22,155 nt of DNA from Planctomycetota bacterium. GTDB lineage: Bacteria > Planctomycetota > Planctomycetia > Pirellulales > Thermoguttaceae. The stretch is from the NCBI GenBank assembly GCA_015661985.1, contig DQVB01000125.1:1-22155 (forward strand), written 5' to 3'. Below the pieces are notes generated by a model. The model made no database searches. It had not been told where the DNA came from and was given only the letters and a program-made list of their open reading frames with translations. Positions 6,124-13,046 of the stretch are shown piece by piece (position 1 is the first letter of the stretch; each line of letters starts with the position of its first letter). Both the position numbers and the translations under genes were made by a program.

Positions 6124-7884
6124 TCAACGAGCCTTGAACAACTGAAACTCGCCGATCAGCGGATTGACGGTGGTCTTCAGCACATGCAGACGCACGTACC
6201 GGGCAGTGACCGGAGCGAACCGGACACTGAAACCCTCGCCGATCGTCGAACCGCGGTGGAACGTCTTCCACCGTTGGCCCTGTTTCGCCTGAAGCTCGAA
6301 CCGGCGGATCCGCCCGTAGGGCTCGTTGATCCAGGCGCGGTCAAACGTGCACGGACGACCCAGGTCGACTTCCAGCCAGGCTGACTGCACACCAGGATTG
6401 AACGTCCAGCCCCGGGCTGGGTTGCCATCCACCGCATACTCCGGCCGGTAACGGCGGGTCGCCTTGGGGTCGCGATCATACACGTGCGATGCAGTTACCT
6501 TCCGGCCGAACGTCAACGGTCCCCAATCGGTAATCGGCTGCGGCTCGATGTCCGACGCTGGGCCGTCCAGCTCCAGCGCGATAATCGTATCCAACGGCCG
6601 GCGGTATTCGGCGGGCACGGATATCCTGATTTCCTTCGCCGACTGCTCAATCGTGGCCGTGCCGCCGGTCAGCAACCGCCAGGAGATGATGTTCTTCGGA
6701 ATGGGCGGCAGGCGCAACAGGTCTTCGTGCCACTTGAGAACGTGCACATAGATGGTGTCGTCCCGGCGTGTGCTCACGCAATCGAGGCCCCAGAACGGAC
6801 CACCACGGGTCGCATAGATGCTCCGGCCGTAGGGCTTCAGCCACTGGCCAATCTGGCGGAATCTATCGGCCTGGCGAGGCTCGATACGACCATCGGGCAT
6901 GGGGCCCGTATTCAGTGCAAGGTTGCCGTTGCGGCCCGCGCAGGTCACCAGCACATCGATGCACTGTTTGAGCGACTTGATCTTGTCGTTCGGCTTCCAA
7001 GCCCATTGCGTGCCGAGCGTCATGCAGGTCTCCCACGGACGGTCGAGCTGAAAGGGACCGATGCGCTGCTCGGGCGTGTCGAAGTCCCCCGGCAGGCCGC
7101 AGCGGTTATTGATCACCAGCCAAGGCTGAAGCGTGCGCATCATTCGGAACAGCTCTACCGCGTTCCAGTCCTCCGGTTTTCCGCCCAGGTCGAACCAAAA
7201 ACCGTCGATCCGCCCGTAGTTGGTCAACAGCTCTCGCACCTGCCCGTGCAGGTATTCGATATAGCGGTGGTGGTTTCTCGTTCGATAGTCGGGATGGTGC
7301 CAGTCGGGTTGCGAGTAATAGACGATCAGCTTCAGTCCGGCCTCGTGACAGGCCTGGGCAACGTCGGCCATGACGTCGTGGCGCCAGGCGGCTTCTGGTG
7401 ATGTGCTCTTGTAGTCCGTGAGCTTCGAATCGTACAAGCAGAACCCGTCGTGATGCTTCACCAGGAAGATCATGTACTTTGCCCCGGCCTCTTGGGCGAT
7501 CCGGACCCATTGTCGAGCGTCGAACTTGTCGGGCTTCCAGCGCTTGTACAGATTGTCGTATATCTCGACCGGCGTCGGACCCTGACCCTGACGCACCCGA
7601 AACTCACCGCCCCGCGGCGCCCCGCGCGACCAGCCGATCTCCAGGCCCGTCAGGGTCACCGGCCCCCAACACACGAACATCCCGAAACGCATGTCCTGCC
7701 AGGCCTCGATTGCTTCGGGCCTGGCCGTCAGCATGTCCCAGTCGTTCGGCGGCGCCGCTTGAGCTTCCATCGGCTGCGCACCCAGGCACATCACTGCCGC
7801 AACAACAGCGGCAAATGCAGCCGGAAGGAGCAACGGACAAAACGCTGCACCAGTGGGCGACCGCTGCAGAGATCTCATCGACAT
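6124..7884 (-). CDS. Secreted GH29 alpha-L-fucosidase with C-terminal F5/8 type C domain
   Basis: 586 aa. I chose ATG at 7884-7882, with a G-rich weak ribosome site about 7 nt upstream; a TTG five codons earlier and an ATG two codons later are alternatives. Residues 1-43 form a signal peptide (LLLPAAFAAVVAAVMCLG core). The catalytic GH29 domain spans about 50-440: MRFGMFVCWG (65-74), VKHHDGFCLYDSKLTDYKS (142-160), VYYSQPDWHHPDY (188-200), and GFWFDLGG (228-235), where Asp232 aligns with the family nucleophile. NGNLALNTGPMPDG is the usual GH29 motif after it. The last ~130 residues (from about 455) form a discoidin/F5-8C jelly roll (YAVDGNPARGW, WLEVDLGRPCTFDRAWI, ARYVRLHVLKT), likely glycan-binding. 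It should hydrolyse terminal alpha-L-fucose, or a modified fucose, outside the cytoplasm. It heads the block of two URO-D-like genes. Confidence 0.93.
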   Translation of the reverse strand: MSMRSLQRSPTGAAFCPLLLPAAFAAVVAAVMCLGAQPMEAQAAPPNDWDMLTARPEAIEAWQDMRFGMFVCWGPVTLTGLEIGWSRGAPRGGEFRVRQGQGPTPVEIYDNLYKRWKPDKFDARQWVRIAQEAGAKYMIFLVKHHDGFCLYDSKLTDYKSTSPEAAWRHDVMADVAQACHEAGLKLIVYYSQPDWHHPDYRTRNHHRYIEYLHGQVRELLTNYGRIDGFWFDLGGKPEDWNAVELFRMMRTLQPWLVINNRCGLPGDFDTPEQRIGPFQLDRPWETCMTLGTQWAWKPNDKIKSLKQCIDVLVTCAGRNGNLALNTGPMPDGRIEPRQADRFRQIGQWLKPYGRSIYATRGGPFWGLDCVSTRRDDTIYVHVLKWHEDLLRLPPIPKNIISWRLLTGGTATIEQSAKEIRISVPAEYRRPLDTIIALELDGPASDIEPQPITDWGPLTFGRKVTASHVYDRDPKATRRYRPEYAVDGNPARGWTFNPGVQSAWLEVDLGRPCTFDRAWINEPYGRIRRFELQAKQGQRWKTFHRGSTIGEGFSVRFAPVTARYVRLHVLKTTVNPLIGEFQLFKAR

Positions 7885-7938
7885 CGGTTCAACCCCCAAG
7901 TCTCACAGAGAACCGACCGGCCGGACCAGGCGCCCCGC

Positions 7939-7967
7939 ATTATCCTCCGGCCAAGCCCCACTGACCA
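7939..7967 (-). promoter_or_regulatory. Candidate promoter for the fucosidase/URO-D operon
   Basis: Minus strand: TGGTCA (7967-7962), 17-bp spacer, GATAAT (7944-7939). The -10 is good and the -35 is a 4/6 match. It is placed about 55 bp upstream of the fucosidase ATG. Confidence 0.35.
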
Positions 7968-8096
7968 CCCAGCAGCGCAGTCCTGCGAGGACACCTTTGC
8001 GGCGCCGGGCGAGTACCACCGGCTCGAGGCGTTTCGGGACCGGGTCAGCAGATCAACCAGAGTGCCCCCGGCGACAGACCCCGTACGCGCTGAGCA

Positions 8097-8117
8097 GTCT
8101 CCATGCGCCCTGGAGAC
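8097..8117 (-). terminator. Hairpin downstream of the AroE-like gene
   Basis: GTCTCCA (8097-8103) and TGGAGAC (8111-8117) form a perfect 7-bp stem with a 7-nt loop, about 60 nt past the AroE-like stop codon. No T-run follows, so a terminator role is only a possibility. Confidence 0.25.
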
Positions 8118-8177
8118 GTGCCATCCGAGCGGCTGCCACGACCCATGCGTTCGCGTAGCGGGCGGTTGGGCTCGTGC

Positions 8178-9026
8178 TCAAATCTCCAGGAACTCTTCAG
8201 CGGCCTCGTACATCACTGCCGCCTCTGGCTGCATGCCTGTCCACAGTTTGAAGTTGATGGCCGCCTGGGTGACCAGTATCTCCAGCCCGTCGATGGTTTC
8301 GCAGCCCCGTCGTTCGGCATGGCGAATCAAGTGCGTCCGCGGTGGTTCGAAGATCACGTCGGCCACCAGGGTGTTGTGGCCCAGGGTGGAAAAATCCAGC
8401 GGCAGGCGGGCCTCGGGGTCATCCTGGCCGATCGACGTGGCGTTGACCAAGAGGTCGGTTTCCTCGGGCAGGGCGTAATCGGTTTGCGGCACCGCCACCG
8501 AGGCGGCCGTCTGGAGCTCCTTTTCCAACAGTCGCACCAGCGCAGCAGCCGGAGCCTCGGTGCGGTTGACCACCACGATCTGCCCCACCTTGGCCCGGGC
8601 CAACTCGACGGCCACCGCCCGGGCCATCGGCCCGGCGCCGAACACGACGGCCGCCTTCCCGGTAGGATCTCGACGGCGGCCTATTGCCTCCACCACAGCC
8701 CGGCCCTCGGTGTTTTCCCCGACCAAACCTTCGTGGTCCCGGACCAAGCAATTCACCGCGCCGGCCAGCTGGGCGGTCGTGCCCAGCCGATCCAGGTGCT
8801 GGAGGATCGCCTCCTTGTGCGGATCGGCACAGTTGCCCCCAGAAAAACCCATCACACGCATGCCCCGCACGGCATCGGCCAAATCGTCGGGGTCTACCTC
8901 GATCGTCAGGTACCGCCAGTCCAATTGGTGGTACGTAAAGGCCTTTTCGACCATATACTGGGTGGGATTCCCGGCCAACGGATACCCCAGCAGGGCGAAA
9001 ATCGGTTGGAGGGATGCACTCGGCAC
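8178..9026 (-). CDS. Divergent shikimate dehydrogenase (AroE)-like protein
   Basis: 282 aa, the usual AroE length. GTG start at 9026-9024; GAGGAG lies 11 nt upstream. The fold is clear: an N-terminal substrate domain, then an NADP Rossmann motif FGAGPMAR (129-136) and NRT (154-156), the phosphate-recognition motif after strand two, and a C-terminal helix with LEILVTQAAINFKLWTG. AroE converts 3-dehydroshikimate to shikimate. Several active-site signatures are altered. The SxS shikimate-binding pair (consensus P-x-x-HSxSP) reads PLAGNPTQ (16-23), so Asn20 and Thr22 replace the two Ser. The N-V-T-x-P-x-K motif reads NCADPHK (65-71) but keeps the catalytic Lys71. NTDG reads NTEG (105-108), putting Glu107 where the catalytic Asp should be. 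It may be a genuine AroE variant or a paralogue with another substrate, so I give no symbol. It stands alone on the minus strand. Confidence 0.85.
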   Translation of the reverse strand: MPSASLQPIFALLGYPLAGNPTQYMVEKAFTYHQLDWRYLTIEVDPDDLADAVRGMRVMGFSGGNCADPHKEAILQHLDRLGTTAQLAGAVNCLVRDHEGLVGENTEGRAVVEAIGRRRDPTGKAAVVFGAGPMARAVAVELARAKVGQIVVVNRTEAPAAALVRLLEKELQTAASVAVPQTDYALPEETDLLVNATSIGQDDPEARLPLDFSTLGHNTLVADVIFEPPRTHLIRHAERRGCETIDGLEILVTQAAINFKLWTGMQPEAAVMYEAAEEFLEI

Positions 9027-9065
9027 GTTCTGGATCGCTCCTCTTCAGTTCCGGCCCGCCCTGCT

Positions 9066-9094
9066 ATTTTGCGCATCGGCCGCCTCGGATGCAA
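9066..9094 (-). promoter_or_regulatory. Candidate promoter for the AroE-like gene
   Basis: Minus strand: TTGCAT (9094-9089), 17-bp spacer, CAAAAT (9071-9066), about 40 bp upstream of the GTG start. Moderate match to consensus. Confidence 0.35.
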
Positions 9095-9107
9095 TGCGGC
9101 CGCCTCG
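9077..9107. repeat. Exact 11-bp direct repeat, 20-bp period, at the AroE-like promoter
   Basis: CGGCCGCCTCG occurs at 9077-9087 and again at 9097-9107. The centre-to-centre distance is 20 bp, about two helical turns, and the two copies flank the putative -35 box. This geometry fits tandem binding of a regulator, but GC-rich chance repetition is possible. Confidence 0.4.
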
Positions 9108-9455
9108 CGCGCAGTGCCGTGCTTCGTCTCGTCGCGCCGGCACCTCGCAGCTCGGCCTTCCCGGAGGAGAACGCCGTGGTTTCGCGCTGCGAAGCGGCGC
9201 AGCGGCTGTCGTGCGCCCAAGGTCCCTGGCACCCCAGCTTTCCAGCTTCGGGACCCCCAGCGCGTTGCATCAGAAACAGCCTGCCGGCCCCCGCTCTCGC
9301 TCGGCTGGCGCCGTCGAGCTTCTGCGGAGGTCGCGTATGTTCGGGGCTCGCACCAGCCAATCCTGCTGGGTCGTACCTGCCCGCCGCGACTCGGGCGCAG
9401 GCCGCTCGGACAAACCTCGCCCATCCGGAGTGCCATTGGGCAAGTGTCACCCACT

Positions 9456-9484
9456 TTGGCTTCGGCCGACGGCGGTGTTAACAT
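9456..9484 (+). promoter_or_regulatory. Candidate promoter for the GH140-like operon
   Basis: TTGGCT (9456-9461), 17-bp spacer, TAACAT (9479-9484). Each box matches consensus at 4 of 6 positions. It predicts a leader of about 125 nt that includes the hairpin at 9515-9528. Confidence 0.35.
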
Positions 9485-9514
9485 GATTCGTGGCGCTTGT
9501 CGTGGTCTGCGGTG

Positions 9515-9546
9515 GCCCCGTATGGGGCTTTCTGGTTTTTTTCTGC
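9515..9546 (+). terminator. Terminator-like hairpin with T-run in the GH140 leader (possible attenuator)
   Basis: GCCCC (9515-9519), loop GTAT, GGGGC (9524-9528), followed by TTTCTGG and a seven-T run. No plus-strand gene ends just upstream, so the hairpin would sit inside the leader between the predicted promoter and the GH140-like start codon. It may attenuate readthrough. The stem is only 5 bp. Confidence 0.4.
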
Positions 9547-9616
9547 TGCGGCCGAGGCGGGCATGGCGCCTGGGCGCTTTGGTTTGTGGCCAAGTGGACC
9601 CGTTGAGAGGGAAGTG

Positions 9617-11095
9617 ATGGCGTACACGATCCGCGTGCAGTTCGCCCTTTGGCTCACGGTCTTCATGGCCGGCTTCGCCCCCACCCTTCAGGCGGCGGAA
9701 CTGCGTGTCAGTCCCACGAAGCGTCACCTGGTCAAAGCCGGCAAGCCGTTCTTCTATCTGGCCGATACGGCGTGGGAGCTGTTTTTGAGGCTGGATCGGG
9801 AAGAAACCGATGAGTATTTGAGATGCCGGGCGGACCAGGGCTTCACGGTCATCATGGCCATGATTCTCGGGTTCCGCCCGGGTGAAGACGATCGCAATGC
9901 CTACGGCGAGCCGCCGCTTATCGGCAAGGATCCGACGCGGCCGAACGAAGAGTACTTTCAGCACGTGGACTACGTGGTCAGGCGTGCCAACGAACTGGGC
10001 CTCGTGGTCGCTCTCGTCCCCTCGTGGAGCGACTGGATGTACGAGTACGTCCGGCCCGGGCCGCATCCGTTCGACCTGAAAAACGCCCGCGCCTACGGCC
10101 GATACGTCGGGCGACGTTACAAGGACAGTGATGTGATCTGGGTCATCGGCGGCGATCGGAACCCGGAAGGATACGAGGATATTCTGCGGGCGATGGCCGC
10201 CGGGCTGGACGAAGGCGACGGCGATCGCGACTTGTTGATGACCTTCCACGGCGCGAAGCTCGGCAAACCGATCCCACCGGAAAACGTCTACCTCGAACGG
10301 CTCTGCTCGGCCTATCTCTTCGGCAACGAACCGTGGCTCGATTTCCATGGCGCCTATTCCGGCCATCAGTGGGCCTATCCAACGTATCGATTGATCCAGC
10401 AGCATCGGGCAGCGAAGCCTACACGCCCAGTTGTCGATCTGGAGCCCTGCTATGAGGACCACCCGTATCACCCGGATGGCTCCAGGTACTGGGCCAGCCC
10501 CTGGAAATGGGACGGCAAGACCCGTGGCACGGCCGCCCTGATCCGCATGCAAGCGTATTGGGCCATGGTGGCCGGCGCCGCCGGGCATACGTACGGTTGC
10601 CAGGATGTGTGGCTGTTCTACGACGGCCGAAGGACGGACAGGAAATATCGAGCCACCACGCACTGGCGCAAAGCGTTGGAGTTCCCCGGTGCCGCGGCGA
10701 TGGGCATCATGCGTCGCCTGTTCGAATCGCGGCGGTGGCAAGAGCTGGTTCCGGACCAGCGCATGATCCCTGCCGGCCAGGCCCCGGGTGAGAGCCACAT
10801 CCAGGCGGCCCGAGCGGCCGACGGGTCGTTCGCGTTCGTCTACATTCCACGCGGCAACAGTGTGACAGTTGACATGAGCAAGCTCAAAGCCCGCGAAGCA
10901 ATCGTTCATTGGTTCAACCCGCGGACCGGCAAGGCGACGCGGATCGGCCGATTTCCCTGCCGTAATGCACGCGGTTTCGACCCGCCGACCTCCGGCCGAG
11001 GCCACGATTGGGTCCTGGTGCTCGACGATGCGTCCAGAGACTTTCCGGCCCCAGGCGTAATTGCAGAGCCAAAAGCCGAGGACAGAGAACAATGA
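9617..11095 (+). CDS. Secreted DUF4038 / GH140 apiosidase-like glycoside hydrolase
   Basis: 492 aa. ATG at 9617, with GAGAGG 6 nt upstream and a signal peptide beginning right there (residues 1-27, ending at LQAAEL). The DUF4038 barrel opens with the hallmark FYLADTAWELFLRL (46-59) and continues to about residue 390. WVIGGDRN (175-182) and VVDLEPCYED (272-281) carry Asp180 and Glu276. Their position and ~96-residue spacing fit the catalytic Asp/Glu pair I remember for the GH140 RG-II apiosidase BT1012. The last ~90 residues (from about 400: AADGSFAFVYIPRGNSVTVD, then HWFNPRTGKATRIG) match the 'putative collagen-binding' beta-domain that usually ends these proteins. It likely cleaves an apiose-linked or similar side chain of plant cell-wall glycan in the periplasm. 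Apiosidase specificity is inferred. It overlaps the next gene by 4 bp. Confidence 0.88.
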   Translation: MAYTIRVQFALWLTVFMAGFAPTLQAAELRVSPTKRHLVKAGKPFFYLADTAWELFLRLDREETDEYLRCRADQGFTVIMAMILGFRPGEDDRNAYGEPPLIGKDPTRPNEEYFQHVDYVVRRANELGLVVALVPSWSDWMYEYVRPGPHPFDLKNARAYGRYVGRRYKDSDVIWVIGGDRNPEGYEDILRAMAAGLDEGDGDRDLLMTFHGAKLGKPIPPENVYLERLCSAYLFGNEPWLDFHGAYSGHQWAYPTYRLIQQHRAAKPTRPVVDLEPCYEDHPYHPDGSRYWASPWKWDGKTRGTAALIRMQAYWAMVAGAAGHTYGCQDVWLFYDGRRTDRKYRATTHWRKALEFPGAAAMGIMRRLFESRRWQELVPDQRMIPAGQAPGESHIQAARAADGSFAFVYIPRGNSVTVDMSKLKAREAIVHWFNPRTGKATRIGRFPCRNARGFDPPTSGRGHDWVLVLDDASRDFPAPGVIAEPKAEDREQ

Positions 11096-12258
11096 ACGAA
11101 TCGAACATGAGGACCGTTAAGCGGCCCGGCGGTGTCTTGCGCCGGGAGTTCTTGACCGCCGTTGCCGGTCCTTGGGGAGCCATCCTTGTATCACCTGGTC
11201 GATCGGCCGGCGCAGCGCCGTCGACCGATAGCCGGCGGAGCATCTTTCCCGGCAAGCACTGGGCGAGGAAGTCCCCGGATGAGGCAGGGCTGGATGCCGG
11301 GAAGCTGAAAGCGTTCAGCCAGTTGGTGGGCGGGCGCGGATGCGTCGTGCGGCATGGCTTTTTGGTTTATTCGTGGGGCGATATCACGAGACGGGCCGAC
11401 GTGGCTTCGGCGTGCAAGCCGTTCTACTCGCACTTCTTGTTCAAAGCGCTGGAAGATGGCAGGATCAGCAGCCTCGACGAAAAGGTGGTTCGATGGGAGC
11501 CGCGACTGGGGAGGATCAACAGGGCTTTGGGCTTCAAAGACCGCGAGATCACGTGGCGGCATATGGCCAACCAAACGTCGTGCTATGGGCTCGTCGAAAG
11601 GCCTGGCACGGCCTTCGCCTACAATGACTGGCAAATGGCCCTGTTCTGGGACACGCTGTTTCTCAAGGCCTACGGAGCGACCTGTGAGAACGTGGACGAA
11701 CGAGTGTTTCACCCGCTGCTGACCGATTTGATTCAGTGCCAGGACGAACCGACGATGATGGCTTTTGGCACGCGTGACCGGCCGGGCCGGGTGGCGATCT
11801 CGGTCCGCGACTTCGCTCGGTTCGGATTGCTCTACTTGCACAAGGGCAACTGGTACGGGAAGCAACTCATGAGCCGCGAGCATGCGGTGATGGCGGTGAC
11901 TAGCCCGCTGCCCAACTCCATCCCCCGGGCTGGCCGGAAAGCAGCCGAAATGATCCCCGGCCAGCGGTCGCACGGCTCGCGCAGCATCCCGGACAACCAG
12001 ACGGACCACTTTGGCAGCTACAGTTGGCTGTGGTGGGTCAACGGCGTCGATCGCCGCGGCGTGCGGCTCTGGCCCGACGCGCCGCACGATACGTTCGGCG
12101 CCTTCGGCCACGGCGGCCCGCGCGCAATGTGGGTGATCCCCAGCCTGGACATCGTCGTCTCGTACAATGACGCGAAGCTCCGCGACTGGTGCAGTGGCCC
12201 GGAAAGCCCGACCAACCAAGCCATGAAACGGCTCGTCGCGGCAGTTCGCCGCCGGTAG
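11092..12258 (+). CDS. Exported serine hydrolase, beta-lactamase/class C-like family
   Basis: 388 aa. The start ATG (11092) overlaps the stop of the GH140-like gene as ATGA, implying translational coupling. A twin-arginine-type signal (LRREFLTAVAG, 16-26) precedes a region ending near residue 43. The serine hydrolase fold shows SACK (106-109) as the SxxK nucleophile motif, ITWRHMANQTS (153-163) as the usual 'RHLLTHTSG' helix, PGTAFAYND (171-179), where the standard Y-x-N reads Tyr177-Asn-Asp, and FGHGGP near the C-terminus in the place of the HTG/KTG motif. Members include esterases, DD-peptidases and beta-lactamases. Given its coupling to a glycan hydrolase, an esterase acting on acylated glycans is a reasonable guess; antibiotic hydrolysis is less likely. 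Confidence 0.85.
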   Translation: MNESNMRTVKRPGGVLRREFLTAVAGPWGAILVSPGRSAGAAPSTDSRRSIFPGKHWARKSPDEAGLDAGKLKAFSQLVGGRGCVVRHGFLVYSWGDITRRADVASACKPFYSHFLFKALEDGRISSLDEKVVRWEPRLGRINRALGFKDREITWRHMANQTSCYGLVERPGTAFAYNDWQMALFWDTLFLKAYGATCENVDERVFHPLLTDLIQCQDEPTMMAFGTRDRPGRVAISVRDFARFGLLYLHKGNWYGKQLMSREHAVMAVTSPLPNSIPRAGRKAAEMIPGQRSHGSRSIPDNQTDHFGSYSWLWWVNGVDRRGVRLWPDAPHDTFGAFGHGGPRAMWVIPSLDIVVSYNDAKLRDWCSGPESPTNQAMKRLVAAVRRR

Positions 12259-12278
12259 CGGCAAGCGGCTTCGCCTGT

Positions 12279-12290
12279 CCCACGAGTGGG
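12279..12290. repeat. CCCAC/GTGGG hairpin after the serine hydrolase gene
   Basis: CCCAC (12279-12283), 2-nt gap, GTGGG (12286-12290), followed by TGATACC. It is one of the GTGGGTG-type elements seen at gene borders. It could mark the operon's 3' end, but there is no T-run. Confidence 0.3.
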
Positions 12291-12363
12291 TGATACCTGG
12301 TGGGTGTCATTCGATGAGATCAGAACACAAACCACGGCGCTTGTGCTACGGAGGGAAACCAGC

Positions 12364-12762
12364 ATGAGACAGGTTTCAGCCGCCTCGATGACCTACCTCG
12401 CGTTGTGCGGACTCTGCCTGATTTGCGCTGCCGAACCAGCGTGCAGGCTCGGCGAGCTTCGTACCGACTCGACGCCATACTCGATCAGCATCGAGTGGGA
12501 CCTGGTGGGCGACAGCGACCATGATGGGACGTGTCAGGTGCAATATCGTCGGCAAGGCGCGGACAGGTGGCGGGCGGCGCTGCGGCTGTTCCATGTCGAT
12601 CATCAGTGGTGGTACCACACTATGGTCCGAGAGAGCAATAGAGCGTTCGGTTACGACATGCGCGCATGGCGCGTTTGCAACGCAGGTCCGTTTCTCCCAG
12701 ACGCACTTTACCCTCGTATCCGGGAGGCGCTGCACTCGGCTGCGACCGTTTGGCCGCGTTAG
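12364..12762 (+). CDS. Truncated N-terminal fragment of a parallel beta-helix protein, probable pseudogene
   Basis: 132 aa. ATG at 12364, with GGAGG 9 nt upstream and a signal peptide (MTYLALCGLCLICAA core). LGELRTDSTPYSISIEWDL, then GTCQVQYRRQGADRWRAALR, resemble the N-terminal fibronectin-like module of large planctomycete right-handed beta-helix (pectate-lyase-like) proteins, where it is followed by a FAGS-x-LFL-x-PDTxYE segment and many helix turns. Here the matching place reads NAGPFLPDALYPRIREAL, an eroded version, and another frame holds FATQVRFSQTHFTLVSG. The reading frame stops soon after, and no beta-helix repeats follow. It most likely is a remnant after deletion or frameshift, though a short secreted protein is possible. 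It sits 105 bp after the serine hydrolase. Confidence 0.5.
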   Translation: MRQVSAASMTYLALCGLCLICAAEPACRLGELRTDSTPYSISIEWDLVGDSDHDGTCQVQYRRQGADRWRAALRLFHVDHQWWYHTMVRESNRAFGYDMRAWRVCNAGPFLPDALYPRIREALHSAATVWPR

Positions 12763-12873
12763 GCATGCATCACAAACTCGGCGAAGAAGCCATGGCCGCC
12801 GGGGGGGGCTCAGGGCCTGCCACCCCCGGGCCGTGGGATACCGCCGCGAACAGAGCCTGGCCGCGGTGAGCTG

Positions 12874-12902
12874 TTGACCGGCCCCGGCACGGCCGTTATA
12901 CA
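12874..12902 (+). promoter_or_regulatory. Sigma70-type promoter for the Ggs-like glycosyltransferase
   Basis: TTGACC (12874-12879), 17-bp spacer, TATACA (12897-12902). It matches consensus at 5 of 6 in each box and lies about 145 bp upstream of the glycosyltransferase ATG. This and 3668-3696 are the best promoter matches in the window. Confidence 0.55.
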
Positions 12903-13046
12903 AAGTGCGCCTGTGCCGGGATGCAGAGAGCGTCTCGGCTGCGTTTGCGTTTGGGATGGAGGCCATGGCTCCCTGGGCAGTTGGGCGGGGGCGTTCCCAT
13001 GGCGCCTTCGGGTTTACCGCCAGCGCCGGAAAGGACGGCAAGGACG

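Larger units (their letters stand above)
7885..8177. other. Intergenic region between AroE-like gene and fucosidase gene
   Basis: 293 bp with no supported gene. It contains a perfect GTCTCCA/TGGAGAC hairpin after the AroE-like stop and a weak minus-strand promoter candidate for the fucosidase. Confidence 0.5.
9027..9616. other. 590-bp divergent intergenic region
   Basis: No credible coding sequence or recognised RNA gene. Open frames through here have Ala/Arg/Ser/Pro-rich translations with no domain. It holds candidate promoters for the AroE-like gene (minus) and the GH140-like operon (plus), an 11-bp direct repeat at the former, and a terminator-like hairpin in the leader of the latter. The stretch from about 9110 to 9435 shows nothing I can explain. 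Confidence 0.5.

Noticed and set aside
9027..9616. Structured RNA gene (SRP RNA, RNase P, tmRNA) in the 590-bp gap
   Set aside because: I found none of the conserved core sequences of these RNAs on either strand.
8906..11092. Very long minus-strand open frame (about 728 codons) antisense to the GH140-like gene
   Set aside because: It is in the mirror frame of a well-recognised secreted hydrolase in GC-rich DNA. Its translation has no domain, signal or ribosome site, and it would overlap the start of the AroE-like gene.
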